NCBI GenBank assembly: GCA_002425885.1 | Contig: DINC01000008.1 | Span: 1 to 5,643, forward strand | DNA: 5,643 bases | From: Spirochaetia bacterium UBA5550 | GTDB taxonomy: Bacteria > Spirochaetota > UBA4802 > UBA5550 | Direction: 5' to 3' | Part shown: piece by piece, positions 1 to 5,116 of the stretch | Numbering within the stretch: position 1 is the stretch's first letter | Layout: every line of letters starts with the position of its first letter | Position numbers and translations under genes: made by a program | The notes under the pieces: generated by a model | What the model was told of the DNA's origin: nothing | Seen by the model: the letters and a program-made list of their open reading frames with translations, nothing else | Databases searched by the model: none

Positions 1-4
1 TGAT

Positions 5-88
5 GTGGGTTCGAAATGACATACGGTGAGTTTTAAAGAAAATACAGTGAGTTCGAAATGACATGCTGTGAGTATTGTTCCTGAAAAT
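5..88. repeat. Degenerate 21-bp tandem direct repeat at the left edge
   Basis: GTGGGT or GTGAGT recurs at 5, 26, 47 and 68, an exact 21-bp period. Units 1 and 3 are nearly the same (GTTCGAAATGACAT at 9-22 and 51-64; 23 of 26 bases agree over 6-31 versus 48-73). Units 2 and 4 have diverged. Read on the minus strand, the first three units stay open in one frame and give a seven-residue repeat (THRMSFR, THCIFFK, THSMSFR), but no start with a ribosome site is seen. The core resembles the 'GTCATTTCGAA' dispersed intergenic repeats of many bacterial genomes. The array may extend left of the window. Confidence 0.6.
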
Positions 89-130
89 CTACTCCACATT
101 CCGGGCAGAATAAATCCATCGAACCAAGGA

Positions 131-147
131 GCGTACAGGACGTACGC
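131..147 (+). repeat. Hairpin with GGA in the loop (copy 1)
   Basis: GCGTAC (131-136) pairs with GTACGC (142-147) around a five-base loop AGGAC. It sits 11 bases before a second GGA-loop hairpin, in a spacer with no gene. The stem-plus-GGA-loop form is like RNA sites bound by CsrA/RsmA, but it could equally be a REP-type palindromic repeat. Confidence 0.5.
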
Positions 148-157
148 GACCGGCGAG

Positions 158-175
158 AGCGACACGGATGTCGCT
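158..175 (+). repeat. Hairpin with GGA in the loop (copy 2)
   Basis: AGCGACA (158-164) pairs perfectly with TGTCGCT (169-175) around the tetraloop CGGA. The core ACACGGATGT matches the CsrA consensus ACARGGAUGU at nine of ten positions, with the GGA in the loop and ACA/UGU closing it, as in known CsrA sites. No promoter or terminator defines a transcript here, so whether this is RNA or a DNA repeat is open. Confidence 0.5.
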
Positions 176-270
176 TTGAGCCTGCAACAGTATTGGTATA
201 GCAAGACATCGGAAAATTTCTGTTACAAATAATATTATCACACAAAAAGTATTGGCTGCATAAAGAAGCC

Positions 271-349
271 GCTCCGGCACATGAGGAGCAGGCTCTCTGC
301 CGCCTGAAGAGCCGCGGGGTTCGCGAAGGGGGGCTCGGCAGCCCCCCTT
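271..349. repeat. GC-rich cluster of consecutive palindromes
   Basis: Several helices follow one another: GCTCC/GGAGC (271-275 with 285-289), GGCTCT/AGAGCC (291-296 with 308-313), a short CGCG/CGCG (313-316 with 322-325), and a perfect 10-bp stem (326-335 with 340-349) closed by a CGGC loop. The last stem is not followed by a T-run on either strand, so it does not look like an intrinsic terminator. Bases 290-309 recur exactly at 1999-2018. The composition is far richer in GC than the genes around it, which fits a mosaic REP-like or MITE-like element. Confidence 0.6.
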
Positions 350-390
350 GCAGCAGAAAGTAAAGGTATGACTAAAATAAATAAAAAATA

Positions 391-436
391 GACCCCCCCG
401 CCGGAGTTTATCCCCGTGCAGACGGGGACGGGGGTG
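391..436. repeat. C-rich inverted repeat, dRS3-like; possible minus-strand terminator
   Basis: A 7-bp perfect stem TCCCCGT/ACGGGGA (411-417 with 422-428) has a GCAG loop and is nested in an outer pairing ACCCCC/GGGGGT (392-397 with 430-435). On the minus strand it reads GTCACCCCCG... and then CCCCGT-loop-ACGGGG, like the 'GTCATCCCCG...CGGGGAT' dispersed repeats typified by Neisseria dRS3. A T-rich stretch follows the outer stem on the minus strand (390 down to 372), so it could end a leftward transcript, but no minus-strand gene is evident nearby. Confidence 0.4.
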
Positions 437-476
437 ACAGATGAGAAAAAATCCCGGGAATATACCCTCATCAATT

Positions 477-506
477 CGTAACAAGAGGTTGCAACCCCTT
501 GTTACG
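477..506. repeat. 30-bp near-perfect palindrome
   Basis: CGTAACAAG (477-485) pairs with CTTGTTACG (498-506). The centre GGTTGCAACC (487-496) is itself a palindrome, and the only break is A486 opposite C497. It lies 90 bp before the antitoxin start and 36 bp before the proposed promoter. No T-run follows on either side. It could be a dispersed palindromic repeat, or an operator for a dimeric regulator such as the antitoxin downstream; the sequence alone does not decide. Confidence 0.55.
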
Positions 507-541
507 GCAATCGTATATAGATCAGCAATTCATAATGATAC

Positions 542-570
542 TTGACTATAACAATAAAGGAGATTAAACT
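542..570 (+). promoter_or_regulatory. Candidate sigma70 promoter for the antitoxin gene
   Basis: TTGACT (542-547) and TAAACT (565-570) are separated by exactly 17 bases, matching the -35 well and the -10 moderately. Transcription would start near 577, before the GGAGG ribosome site at 586-590. This supports the ATG at 596 over the in-frame ATG at 572, which would lie upstream of the transcript. Confidence 0.35.
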
Positions 571-595
571 AATGAATAGTTTTGCGGAGGCAGGT

Positions 596-814
596 ATGAA
601 CGTAATAAAAATTAATAAACGTATAGAATCCAATGACATACATATCGAAGGTCTGGAAAAATATATAGGGAAGGATGCGGAGATTATTGTACTGATAGAC
701 AGCGAGCAGGTTTCATCCTGGCCGGACAATTTTTTTGATGAAACTTATGGCTCAATACCTGATTTTCCTGAACGTGGTCCGCAGGGTGATTTTGAAAAGA
801 GAGAATCGCTATGA
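596..814 (+). CDS. Small VapB-like antitoxin (type II TA family)
   Basis: This encodes a 72-residue acidic protein. The N-terminus (MNVIKINKRIES..., then GLEKYIGKDAEIIVLID) has the pattern 'IK(I/V)...I.S..(I/L)....L....GK..EIIV' of small antitoxins encoded directly before PIN-domain toxins. The C-terminal tail (WPDNFFDETYG, then PERGPQGDFEKRESL) matches the 'F....G......R.PQG.YE.RE.L' ending I associate with that group. In such systems the tail binds and blocks the toxin and the N-terminal part binds operator DNA; here that is inference. ATG 596 is chosen because GGAGG lies 5 bases upstream and homologues begin at this motif; ATG 572, with AAAGGAG 9 bases before it, is a weaker alternative. 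The stop overlaps the next ATG as ATGA, as is typical of antitoxin-toxin pairs, but the reading frame that follows is broken (811-831). The next intact gene is a Fic protein. Confidence 0.7.
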   Translation: MNVIKINKRIESNDIHIEGLEKYIGKDAEIIVLIDSEQVSSWPDNFFDETYGSIPDFPERGPQGDFEKRESL

Positions 815-831
815 AATATCTGCTTGAATGA
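811..831 (+). pseudogene. Vestigial start of a PIN-domain (VapC-like) toxin
   Basis: An ATG overlapping the antitoxin stop opens a frame reading MKYLLE and then TGA. PIN toxins paired with this antitoxin type usually begin MKYLLDTN..., with the Asp being the first metal-binding residue. Here the frame ends just where that Asp is expected, and the remainder is absent. I infer that the original toxin was deleted or replaced, leaving only its first codons fused to the leader of the Fic gene. The match is only five residues, so chance is possible, but the 4-bp ATGA overlap in the right place strengthens it. Confidence 0.45.
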
Positions 832-893
832 AGAAGCTCAAATTTTTTGAGTATTGGAGTAATTCAGGTGTTAAATATTTTTCTGAGGTTATA

Positions 894-1937
894 ATGGGGA
901 CTTTTAAAATTTTTTCTTCATCATCTTTCATGATACCATCTGTGTCTGCAATATATCTTGCTGATCTTGGTGAAGCCAGGGGGAGACAGGAGCTTTATAC
1001 ACGGCAATCACCTCAAAAACTCAAGGTATTAAAGGAACATGCTTTAATTGAAAGTGCTGTCTCTTCAAATCGTATTGAGGGAGTTACGATTGAACGGTCA
1101 CGGGTGGCCACTGTTGTTTTCGGAAAATCCGTATTAAAAGACCGCGATGAGGAGGAGGTGCGTGGATATAAAAATGCATTGAAGCTTATCCATGAAAAGG
1201 GGGCCGGATTACCTGTAAGTGAGGAGACTATTAAACACCTGCATTCTATGTCGCGATCAGGCTCAGGTGATGCAGGTCTATATAAACAGTCTGACAGTGA
1301 TATTATTCAAAAATACTCTGACGGAAGAGAACGTATAAGGTTTAAAACTGTATCTGCGGCAAAAACACCGGAAGCTATGAAAGAGCTTGTTTCTTTATGG
1401 AATGATAACCTGTCACGGGAGCTTGTGCCTGATTTGATCCGCCTTGCCGCATGGAATTTTGATTTTTTGTGTATTCATCCCTTTCGTGATGGCAACGGCC
1501 GTGTATCATGGCTTTTACTTCTGCTCCAGCTCTATCATCTCGGATACGAGGTTGGAAGATATATAAGCCTTGAGAGGATAATCGAAGAGACTAAAGATCG
1601 TTATTATGAAACTCTTGAAATCAGTTCAGACGGCTGGCATAAAGATAAACACGATCCCTGGCCATATATAAATTACATACTTTATACAATTAAAACAGCA
1701 TGTAATGAATTTGAAGCGAGAGTTTCCGGCATCTCTTCTCCGCGAGGATCAAAAAGTATAATGGTTGATGATGCGATTAAGTCGTTTACAGGTGAATTTT
1801 CCATAAGTGAAATAATAGATAAATGCCCGGGCGTGAGTATTGATATGGTGCGAAAAATATTTAAAGAGAAGCAGAAGTCCGGTGAACTTGTCTGCAAAGG
1901 CAAAGGACGTGATGCAAAATGGTATAAAAAGTATTAA
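894..1937 (+). CDS. Fic-domain protein (class II, winged-helix C-terminus)
   Basis: Fic proteins transfer AMP or similar groups from nucleotides to target hydroxyls in the cytoplasm. Numbering from ATG 894 (347 aa): a Fic N-terminal region with GRQELYTRQSP and the inhibitory helix motif SNRIEG (S58, E62, G63; SxxxEG, class II); the flap region DAGLYKQSDSDIIQKYSDGR; the Fic core HPFRDGNGR (catalytic H195, D199, R203); then LYHLGYEVGRYISLERIIEE; and a C-terminal winged-helix-like segment ending KGKGRDAKWYKKY. The Fic motif normally ends GNGRxxR, but residue 206 is Trp (codon TGG, 1509-1511), one base from the Arg codon CGG. That Arg normally contacts the ATP phosphates and the inhibitory Glu, so activity or its control is probably altered. 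ATG 894 has GAGG 5 bases upstream and fits homologue lengths; ATG 828 would add 22 residues that do not resemble the family. The gene lies 79 bp after the antitoxin and is probably cotranscribed with it. Length and domains are otherwise complete. Confidence 0.9.
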   Translation: MGTFKIFSSSSFMIPSVSAIYLADLGEARGRQELYTRQSPQKLKVLKEHALIESAVSSNRIEGVTIERSRVATVVFGKSVLKDRDEEEVRGYKNALKLIHEKGAGLPVSEETIKHLHSMSRSGSGDAGLYKQSDSDIIQKYSDGRERIRFKTVSAAKTPEAMKELVSLWNDNLSRELVPDLIRLAAWNFDFLCIHPFRDGNGRVSWLLLLLQLYHLGYEVGRYISLERIIEETKDRYYETLEISSDGWHKDKHDPWPYINYILYTIKTACNEFEARVSGISSPRGSKSIMVDDAIKSFTGEFSISEIIDKCPGVSIDMVRKIFKEKQKSGELVCKGKGRDAKWYKKY

Positions 1938-1945
1938 TATGGTAA

Positions 1946-1963
1946 TACCCATTTAATTGGGTA
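1946..1963 (+). other. Small hairpin just after the Fic gene
   Basis: TACCCA (1946-1951) pairs with TGGGTA (1958-1963) around the loop TTTAAT, 9 bases past the Fic stop. The following CTAAATTAGG lacks a T-run, so it is a poor intrinsic terminator. GGTAATA flanks it on the left (1941-1947) and recurs 31 bp later (1972-1978). Confidence 0.3.
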
Positions 1964-1980
1964 CTAAATTAGGTAATAAC

Positions 1981-2073
1981 CCTTCAGGGGGGCTGCCAAG
2001 GCTCTCTGCCGCCTGAAGGACAAGGATGTCCGGGAGCGGCCTGTATCCTGTCGGCATCAGAGCCTCCTGATGC
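1981..2073. repeat. Second palindrome cluster, sharing 20 bp with the first
   Basis: CCTTCAGG (1981-1988) pairs with CCTGAAGG (2012-2019). In the alternative fold, GCCGC (2008-2012) pairs with GCGGC (2036-2040) and encloses GGACA-AGGA-TGTCC (2018-2031). GCATCAG/CTGATGC forms a third hairpin (2054-2060 with 2067-2073). AGGCTCTCTGCCGCCTGAAG at 1999-2018 is identical to 290-309, and GGGGGGCT is also present in both clusters. The two competing helices share CCTGAAGG, so an RNA copy could switch fold. It is best read as a mosaic dispersed repeat. Confidence 0.6.
2018..2031 (+). repeat. Hairpin with GGA in the loop (copy 3)
   Basis: GGACA pairs with TGTCC around the loop AGGA. The core ACAAGGATGT matches the CsrA SELEX consensus ACARGGAUGU at all ten positions, with GGA in the loop. 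It lies within the second palindrome cluster, about 200 bp before the DUF4926-like gene and far from any ribosome site, so direct translational control is unlikely. An RNA decoy role or a plain DNA repeat are the alternatives. Confidence 0.45.
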
Positions 2074-2207
2074 GATTATTGCAGAAGAGAAATTCATCCG
2101 GTATCTTCTTGTTAAAAGATATTATGATGATAAATTCGATTATCTTAAGACAGCCGGTGTATGGCTTAAAAGAAAAGTTGACGGATTGTTTCAATTTATA
2201 CTCTTAT
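2066..2207 (+). pseudogene. Decayed coding remnant, possibly DUF6883-like
   Basis: In the frame of the next gene there is no stop from 1973 onward. From about 2066 it reads protein-like sequence: PDAIIAEEKFIRYLLV, then KRYYDDKFDYLKTAGVWL. The pattern 'aiI...K...YLL......K..fl...G' recalls the DUF6883 family, which I associate with genes next to DUF4926. No ATG, ribosome site or complete domain is present, and upstream the frame runs straight into the palindrome cluster. I read it as the 5' stump of a partner gene whose remainder was lost when the repeat inserted or by deletion. The family call is tentative. Confidence 0.35.
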
Positions 2208-2227
2208 CCCAGGGAAGAGGAGATGAT

Positions 2228-2437
2228 ATGGAACTGTATCAGAAGGTATCATTATTGCAGGATATAGATGAGTACGGTTTAAAGAAAGGTGATGTTGCTA
2301 CACTGGCGGATTTCATTGAGCATCCCGGCAACGATGAGAAAGGTTGTGTTCTTGAAATATTAAATGCTCTCGGCGAAACAATAGATGTAATTACTGTTCC
2401 GGTTTTAATTCAATTAAATAGCAGGTTGCAACGATGA
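2228..2437 (+). CDS. DUF4926-like small protein
   Basis: This encodes 69 residues beginning MELYQKVSLLQDIDEYGLKKGDVATL and continuing with EKGCVLEILNALGETIDVITVPV. The layout (hydrophobic strand, 'I.e.GLkkGDv.tv', 'vEi.n..GeTi.VitV') is that of the DUF4926 family, small proteins of uncharacterised biochemistry often found beside toxin-like or DUF6883 genes, where an antitoxin or immunity role is a common guess. GAGGAG (2217-2222) lies 5 bases before ATG 2228, which decides the start against the upstream in-frame TTG at 2186. The stop overlaps the start of the next gene as ATGA, so the two are probably translated together, although no functional link is obvious. Its supposed partner upstream looks decayed, so it may be an orphan. 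Confidence 0.7.
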   Translation: MELYQKVSLLQDIDEYGLKKGDVATLADFIEHPGNDEKGCVLEILNALGETIDVITVPVLIQLNSRLQR

Positions 2438-3519
2438 AATCTTTTTTTATCGCTATATCATGTCTGATAATATTTTTCTCTGCATTAATTCCTGTAAAGG
2501 CGGACACAGATGAAAATAACGGCGATACTCTGACAGAGAATAACGCAGTTATTAATGTATATGCGGCTTATGATGTCTTTTACTGGACGATTGAATCCAG
2601 TATATTCCAGGAGATTATTTATGATAATGATCCTTACAAGGTAAAGCAGATTGGTATAAGGACATCCGCCTCTTTTGTTTCACTTGGACTTGAATATTCC
2701 AATACAACATTTTCATTGAATGATAATCCTCTATTCGGCAATGGTAATGATGATAGTAATCATTTTGCTGAAATGATAAAACTGTTTAATCAAATGAGGT
2801 TCGGTGATTTTTCTCTATATTTCGCAGCTTCACATCAGGAGTATGTTACCACTGCCAGTTCAGATCAGCCGGATAAAATGTATTATTATACAAAAAATGC
2901 CGGGATGATTGAACTGAAACAGGATGATGAATTTGAATGGTCTACTGAGTATACAAAATATGAGATGCGGGGTGAGTATAATTTCACCAGCGGTTCTGTT
3001 ATTTTTTTGGGAGCCTCGTACATGGTGTTTGATGCACCAACTGAAGTGGAACTCAGCAAGGTTAATTCTCCTGAAACCGGGAGAATAATACTCTTTACTG
3101 AAAATGAAATAATTGATATTCACTTCGGCGGGGTAATTAAAAGACAGATAGAGGAGCATGTTTACAGTCTCTTCTCTGTATCAGGGAGCCTGTTGACTTT
3201 TTATTACCCTGAAAGCAGCTATTTTGATATTAACTATAAAAATCCTCTTTCTTTTGATTCATTCTCTATCTCGGGGGTTTATTCCATAGGGTACTCTCTC
3301 AATTTTACCGGTTCGAATTTCAGAATAGAAACCGGTATCGGAGCCGATATATCATTCACTTCATTATCATATAAGGAATGTGAAGTGAAACAGGATATGG
3401 TAACAGCAGATCCTCTTGGAGATCCATATACATTTTATGCAGGCGAACGGGTAGATCTCGATTTTGACAGAAACGAGATATTCTGGGGTTATTACATAAA
3501 AGGTTCGGTCTTCTTTTAG
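2434..3519 (+). CDS. Exported protein, probable outer-membrane beta-barrel
   Basis: This encodes 361 residues of no family I can name. Residues 1-23 are a signal peptide (Lys2, a hydrophobic run FFIAISCLIIFFSALI, then PVKA before DTDENN). The mature part is rich in Tyr, Phe and Ser, with alternating polar and hydrophobic strands (for example INVYAAYDVFYWTIE, FGDFSLYFAASHQEYV, VIFLGASYMVF, SFSISGVYSIGYSLNF) and a final strand ending YYIKGSVFF, with the C-terminal Phe typical of barrels folded by the BAM machinery. The acidic loops (NGNDDSN, SSDQPDK) would face outward. Only a weak AGG at 2423-2425 precedes ATG 2434, so translation may depend on coupling to the DUF4926-like gene, which it overlaps by 4 bp. 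No lipobox is seen. A transport or adhesion role cannot be inferred. Confidence 0.75.
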   Translation: MKSFFIAISCLIIFFSALIPVKADTDENNGDTLTENNAVINVYAAYDVFYWTIESSIFQEIIYDNDPYKVKQIGIRTSASFVSLGLEYSNTTFSLNDNPLFGNGNDDSNHFAEMIKLFNQMRFGDFSLYFAASHQEYVTTASSDQPDKMYYYTKNAGMIELKQDDEFEWSTEYTKYEMRGEYNFTSGSVIFLGASYMVFDAPTEVELSKVNSPETGRIILFTENEIIDIHFGGVIKRQIEEHVYSLFSVSGSLLTFYYPESSYFDINYKNPLSFDSFSISGVYSIGYSLNFTGSNFRIETGIGADISFTSLSYKECEVKQDMVTADPLGDPYTFYAGERVDLDFDRNEIFWGYYIKGSVFF

Positions 3520-3728
3520 TGTGATAGTTTATGTAGGTCATGATCTTCTTCGCTACTTTTATACTGAAATTATCTATATAGGTGTTGAAGTTTTTACATT
3601 TCTCACTGCCGGAGTATATTCCCGCATTACAAAACCGGCCTTTTATCAAACCACGGTTTCTCCTTCTCAAGCTGCGCGGCAAGTCTGAAAAGTGTTTTAT
3701 GTAGTAATTTTTATCCAACATTATTATA
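3520..3728. other. Intergenic spacer without a recognised gene
   Basis: This AT-rich spacer lies between the barrel-like gene and the GGDEF promoter. I see no clear terminator for the upstream gene: no GC-rich stem is followed by a T-run. On the minus strand one long frame stays open through here, but it has no ribosome site, no recognisable domain and runs into the barrel gene, so I treat it as non-coding or a remnant. Confidence 0.4.
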
Positions 3729-3756
3729 TTGACTGAATAGAATCGTAAATTAATCT
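3729..3756 (+). promoter_or_regulatory. Candidate sigma70 promoter for the GGDEF gene
   Basis: TTGACT (3729-3734) and TAATCT (3751-3756) are 16 bases apart. Transcription would start near 3763, leaving a 20-base leader that holds GGAG (3775-3778) before ATG 3784. This makes the GGDEF gene its own transcription unit, and it argues against the upstream in-frame TTG at 3757. Confidence 0.45.
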
Positions 3757-3783
3757 TTGCATAGTTTTTTACCTGGAGATACA

Positions 3784-4956
3784 ATGCCGAATTCCTTCAG
3801 CATACTGCATCTATTCACCGGTAGTTTATACCTCGCAGTGAATCTGATTCTTCTGTATATTTTTCTGACTCCCCGGCGATCCCGCTTTTTTCAGGCTGCT
3901 GCATTAATAATCACCGGGCTGGTTGTTTATTATTTCTGCTACCCTTACAATGATTTATTCAATCCGCGCTTTCTGTTTCGGGACTATCTGCTGGGGACCA
4001 TGTTCCTCATACCCTGTGTCCTGATATTTAAAGAATCGCTTCAGGCAAAGATCTTTGTTTTCTTTATGAATTTCTCTTTAACCCAGCTTACGTTCCTGAA
4101 TTTCATATATCTGGATCACTTTATTAAAACCGGGATACCGCAGGTCTGTGTTATGATTGGACTTATTTTTGAGTTCGCAGCATTGCCATTGATAAACCGG
4201 TTTTTCAAAGCCCCTGTAAAAGATATTATCAGAACATTAAGCCGTCAGTATCCGGTGTTCACGTTATTTCCAATAATTTCTTTTCTGCTTCTTGCATATT
4301 ACGCATTGCAGGGTAATTTTACTGTATCAACATTCATCACGCTGGTCTTATCAACAATGCTGATATTTTTTACTTATTACCTGATGTCTATTTCAATAAC
4401 AGCCACAAGACGGCAGCAGGAACTTGAACTGATTTCGAATACAGACAGCCTTACCGGTATTTCCAACCGGAGGCATATTGAGCGGAGGATTAAAGAGGAG
4501 TTTAAACGTTATCAGAAAAACGGAATGGAATTTGCTGTTATAATAGCAGATATCGATTTCTTTAAAAATATCAATGACAGATTTGGTCATGATTGTGGTG
4601 ATAAAATACTCATAGAGATTGTGAAAGACATCAGCAGATCAGTGCGGAGTAATGATACAGTTGCCCGTTGGGGAGGAGAGGAGTTTCTTATACTGATGCC
4701 TGCAACAAACGGGGATGATGCTGTAAAATCCGCCGAACGTGTCCGGACAGCAATTTTTCAACGCGGCTATAGCTTTGGTGATGATTCTATCTCCGTGACA
4801 ATAACTCTTGGTGTAGCTGTTATAAATCCGATGGATGCAATATCAGATATAATAAAGAAGGCGGATATCGCGCTTTATCATGGTAAGCAGAATGGCAGGA
4901 ACTGCGTTGTTATGTATGATGATGTTGAACCCGATGTTAAAAGTTCTTATGTTTAA
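3784..4956 (+). CDS. Membrane diguanylate cyclase (GGDEF domain)
   Basis: This encodes 390 residues and should make cyclic di-GMP from two GTP at the inner membrane. The N-terminal half has about seven hydrophobic helices (roughly 8-28, 36-53, 67-83, 89-110, 118-138, 157-176 and 180-204) that I cannot assign to a named sensor family. A short linker (TATRRQQELELISN) leads into the GGDEF domain from D221 (DSLTGISNRRH). Metal-binding D256 is in ADIDFFKNIND, with N264 and D273 (GHDCGD) in the guanine-binding positions. The active site is RWGGEEF (G297-F301), an active GGDEF variant. R288-S-N-D291 lies five residues before it, an intact RxxD product-inhibition site. The domain ends with ADIALYHGKQNGRN. 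No EAL or HD-GYP domain is present. GGAG 5 bases upstream fixes ATG 3784. All catalytic residues are present, so an active, feedback-inhibited enzyme is expected; the input signal is unknown. Confidence 0.93.
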   Translation: MPNSFSILHLFTGSLYLAVNLILLYIFLTPRRSRFFQAAALIITGLVVYYFCYPYNDLFNPRFLFRDYLLGTMFLIPCVLIFKESLQAKIFVFFMNFSLTQLTFLNFIYLDHFIKTGIPQVCVMIGLIFEFAALPLINRFFKAPVKDIIRTLSRQYPVFTLFPIISFLLLAYYALQGNFTVSTFITLVLSTMLIFFTYYLMSISITATRRQQELELISNTDSLTGISNRRHIERRIKEEFKRYQKNGMEFAVIIADIDFFKNINDRFGHDCGDKILIEIVKDISRSVRSNDTVARWGGEEFLILMPATNGDDAVKSAERVRTAIFQRGYSFGDDSISVTITLGVAVINPMDAISDIIKKADIALYHGKQNGRNCVVMYDDVEPDVKSSYV

Positions 4957-5044
4957 TACATACCGCTGTTACACTTTCTAACTGAAAACTTCCAGCCCGG
5001 ATGAAGTATATAGAACCCCTGAAATACAGCTTCACTTTTAATAT

Positions 5045-5073
5045 TTGACACGGCTTGTTTCTTTTTTTATAAT
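5045..5073 (+). promoter_or_regulatory. Perfect-consensus sigma70 promoter
   Basis: TTGACA (5045-5050) and TATAAT (5068-5073) are 17 bases apart, identical to the housekeeping consensus in both boxes and in spacing. The predicted start near 5080 gives a leader of about 37 bases to ATG 5117. Together with the strong GGGAGG ribosome site it implies high expression of the next gene, as expected for an abundant envelope protein. Confidence 0.8.
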
Positions 5074-5116
5074 ATTTAATATAAATACATTGTGATGTCA
5101 AACAGGGAGGTAATAC

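Noticed and set aside
33..245. Minus-strand open frame containing a CPECG zinc-ribbon-like string
   Set aside because: It runs through the 21-bp repeats and both GGA hairpins, has a basic low-complexity start, only one Cys pair and no ribosome site. The CPECG is probably chance.
326..349. Rho-independent terminator
   Set aside because: The 10-bp GC stem is convincing as a hairpin, but no T-run follows on either strand and no gene ends nearby.
89..484. Two longer minus-strand frames across the GC-rich repeats
   Set aside because: Their sequence is dictated by palindromes and C-runs, with no domain and no good ribosome site. They appear to be repeat translations, not genes.
847..876. Separate promoter for the Fic gene (TTGAGT, 18 bases, TTAAAT)
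   Set aside because: Both boxes are weak and the region is AT-rich, so a chance match is likely. Cotranscription with the antitoxin explains expression.
828..893. Upstream ATG giving the Fic protein 22 more residues
   Set aside because: No ribosome site, the sequence is unlike Fic N-termini, and it lies in the toxin-scar junction. ATG 894 has GAGG at 5 bases.
3356..3784. 142-residue minus-strand frame
   Set aside because: It overlaps the end of the barrel gene, lacks a ribosome site and shows no recognisable domain. Short protein-like runs (such as VAKKIMTYIN) are not enough.
5002..5040. Terminator after the GGDEF gene (TGAAG/CTTCA then CTTTTA)
   Set aside because: The stem is only 5 bp with a 23-base loop and a short T-run, too weak to call.
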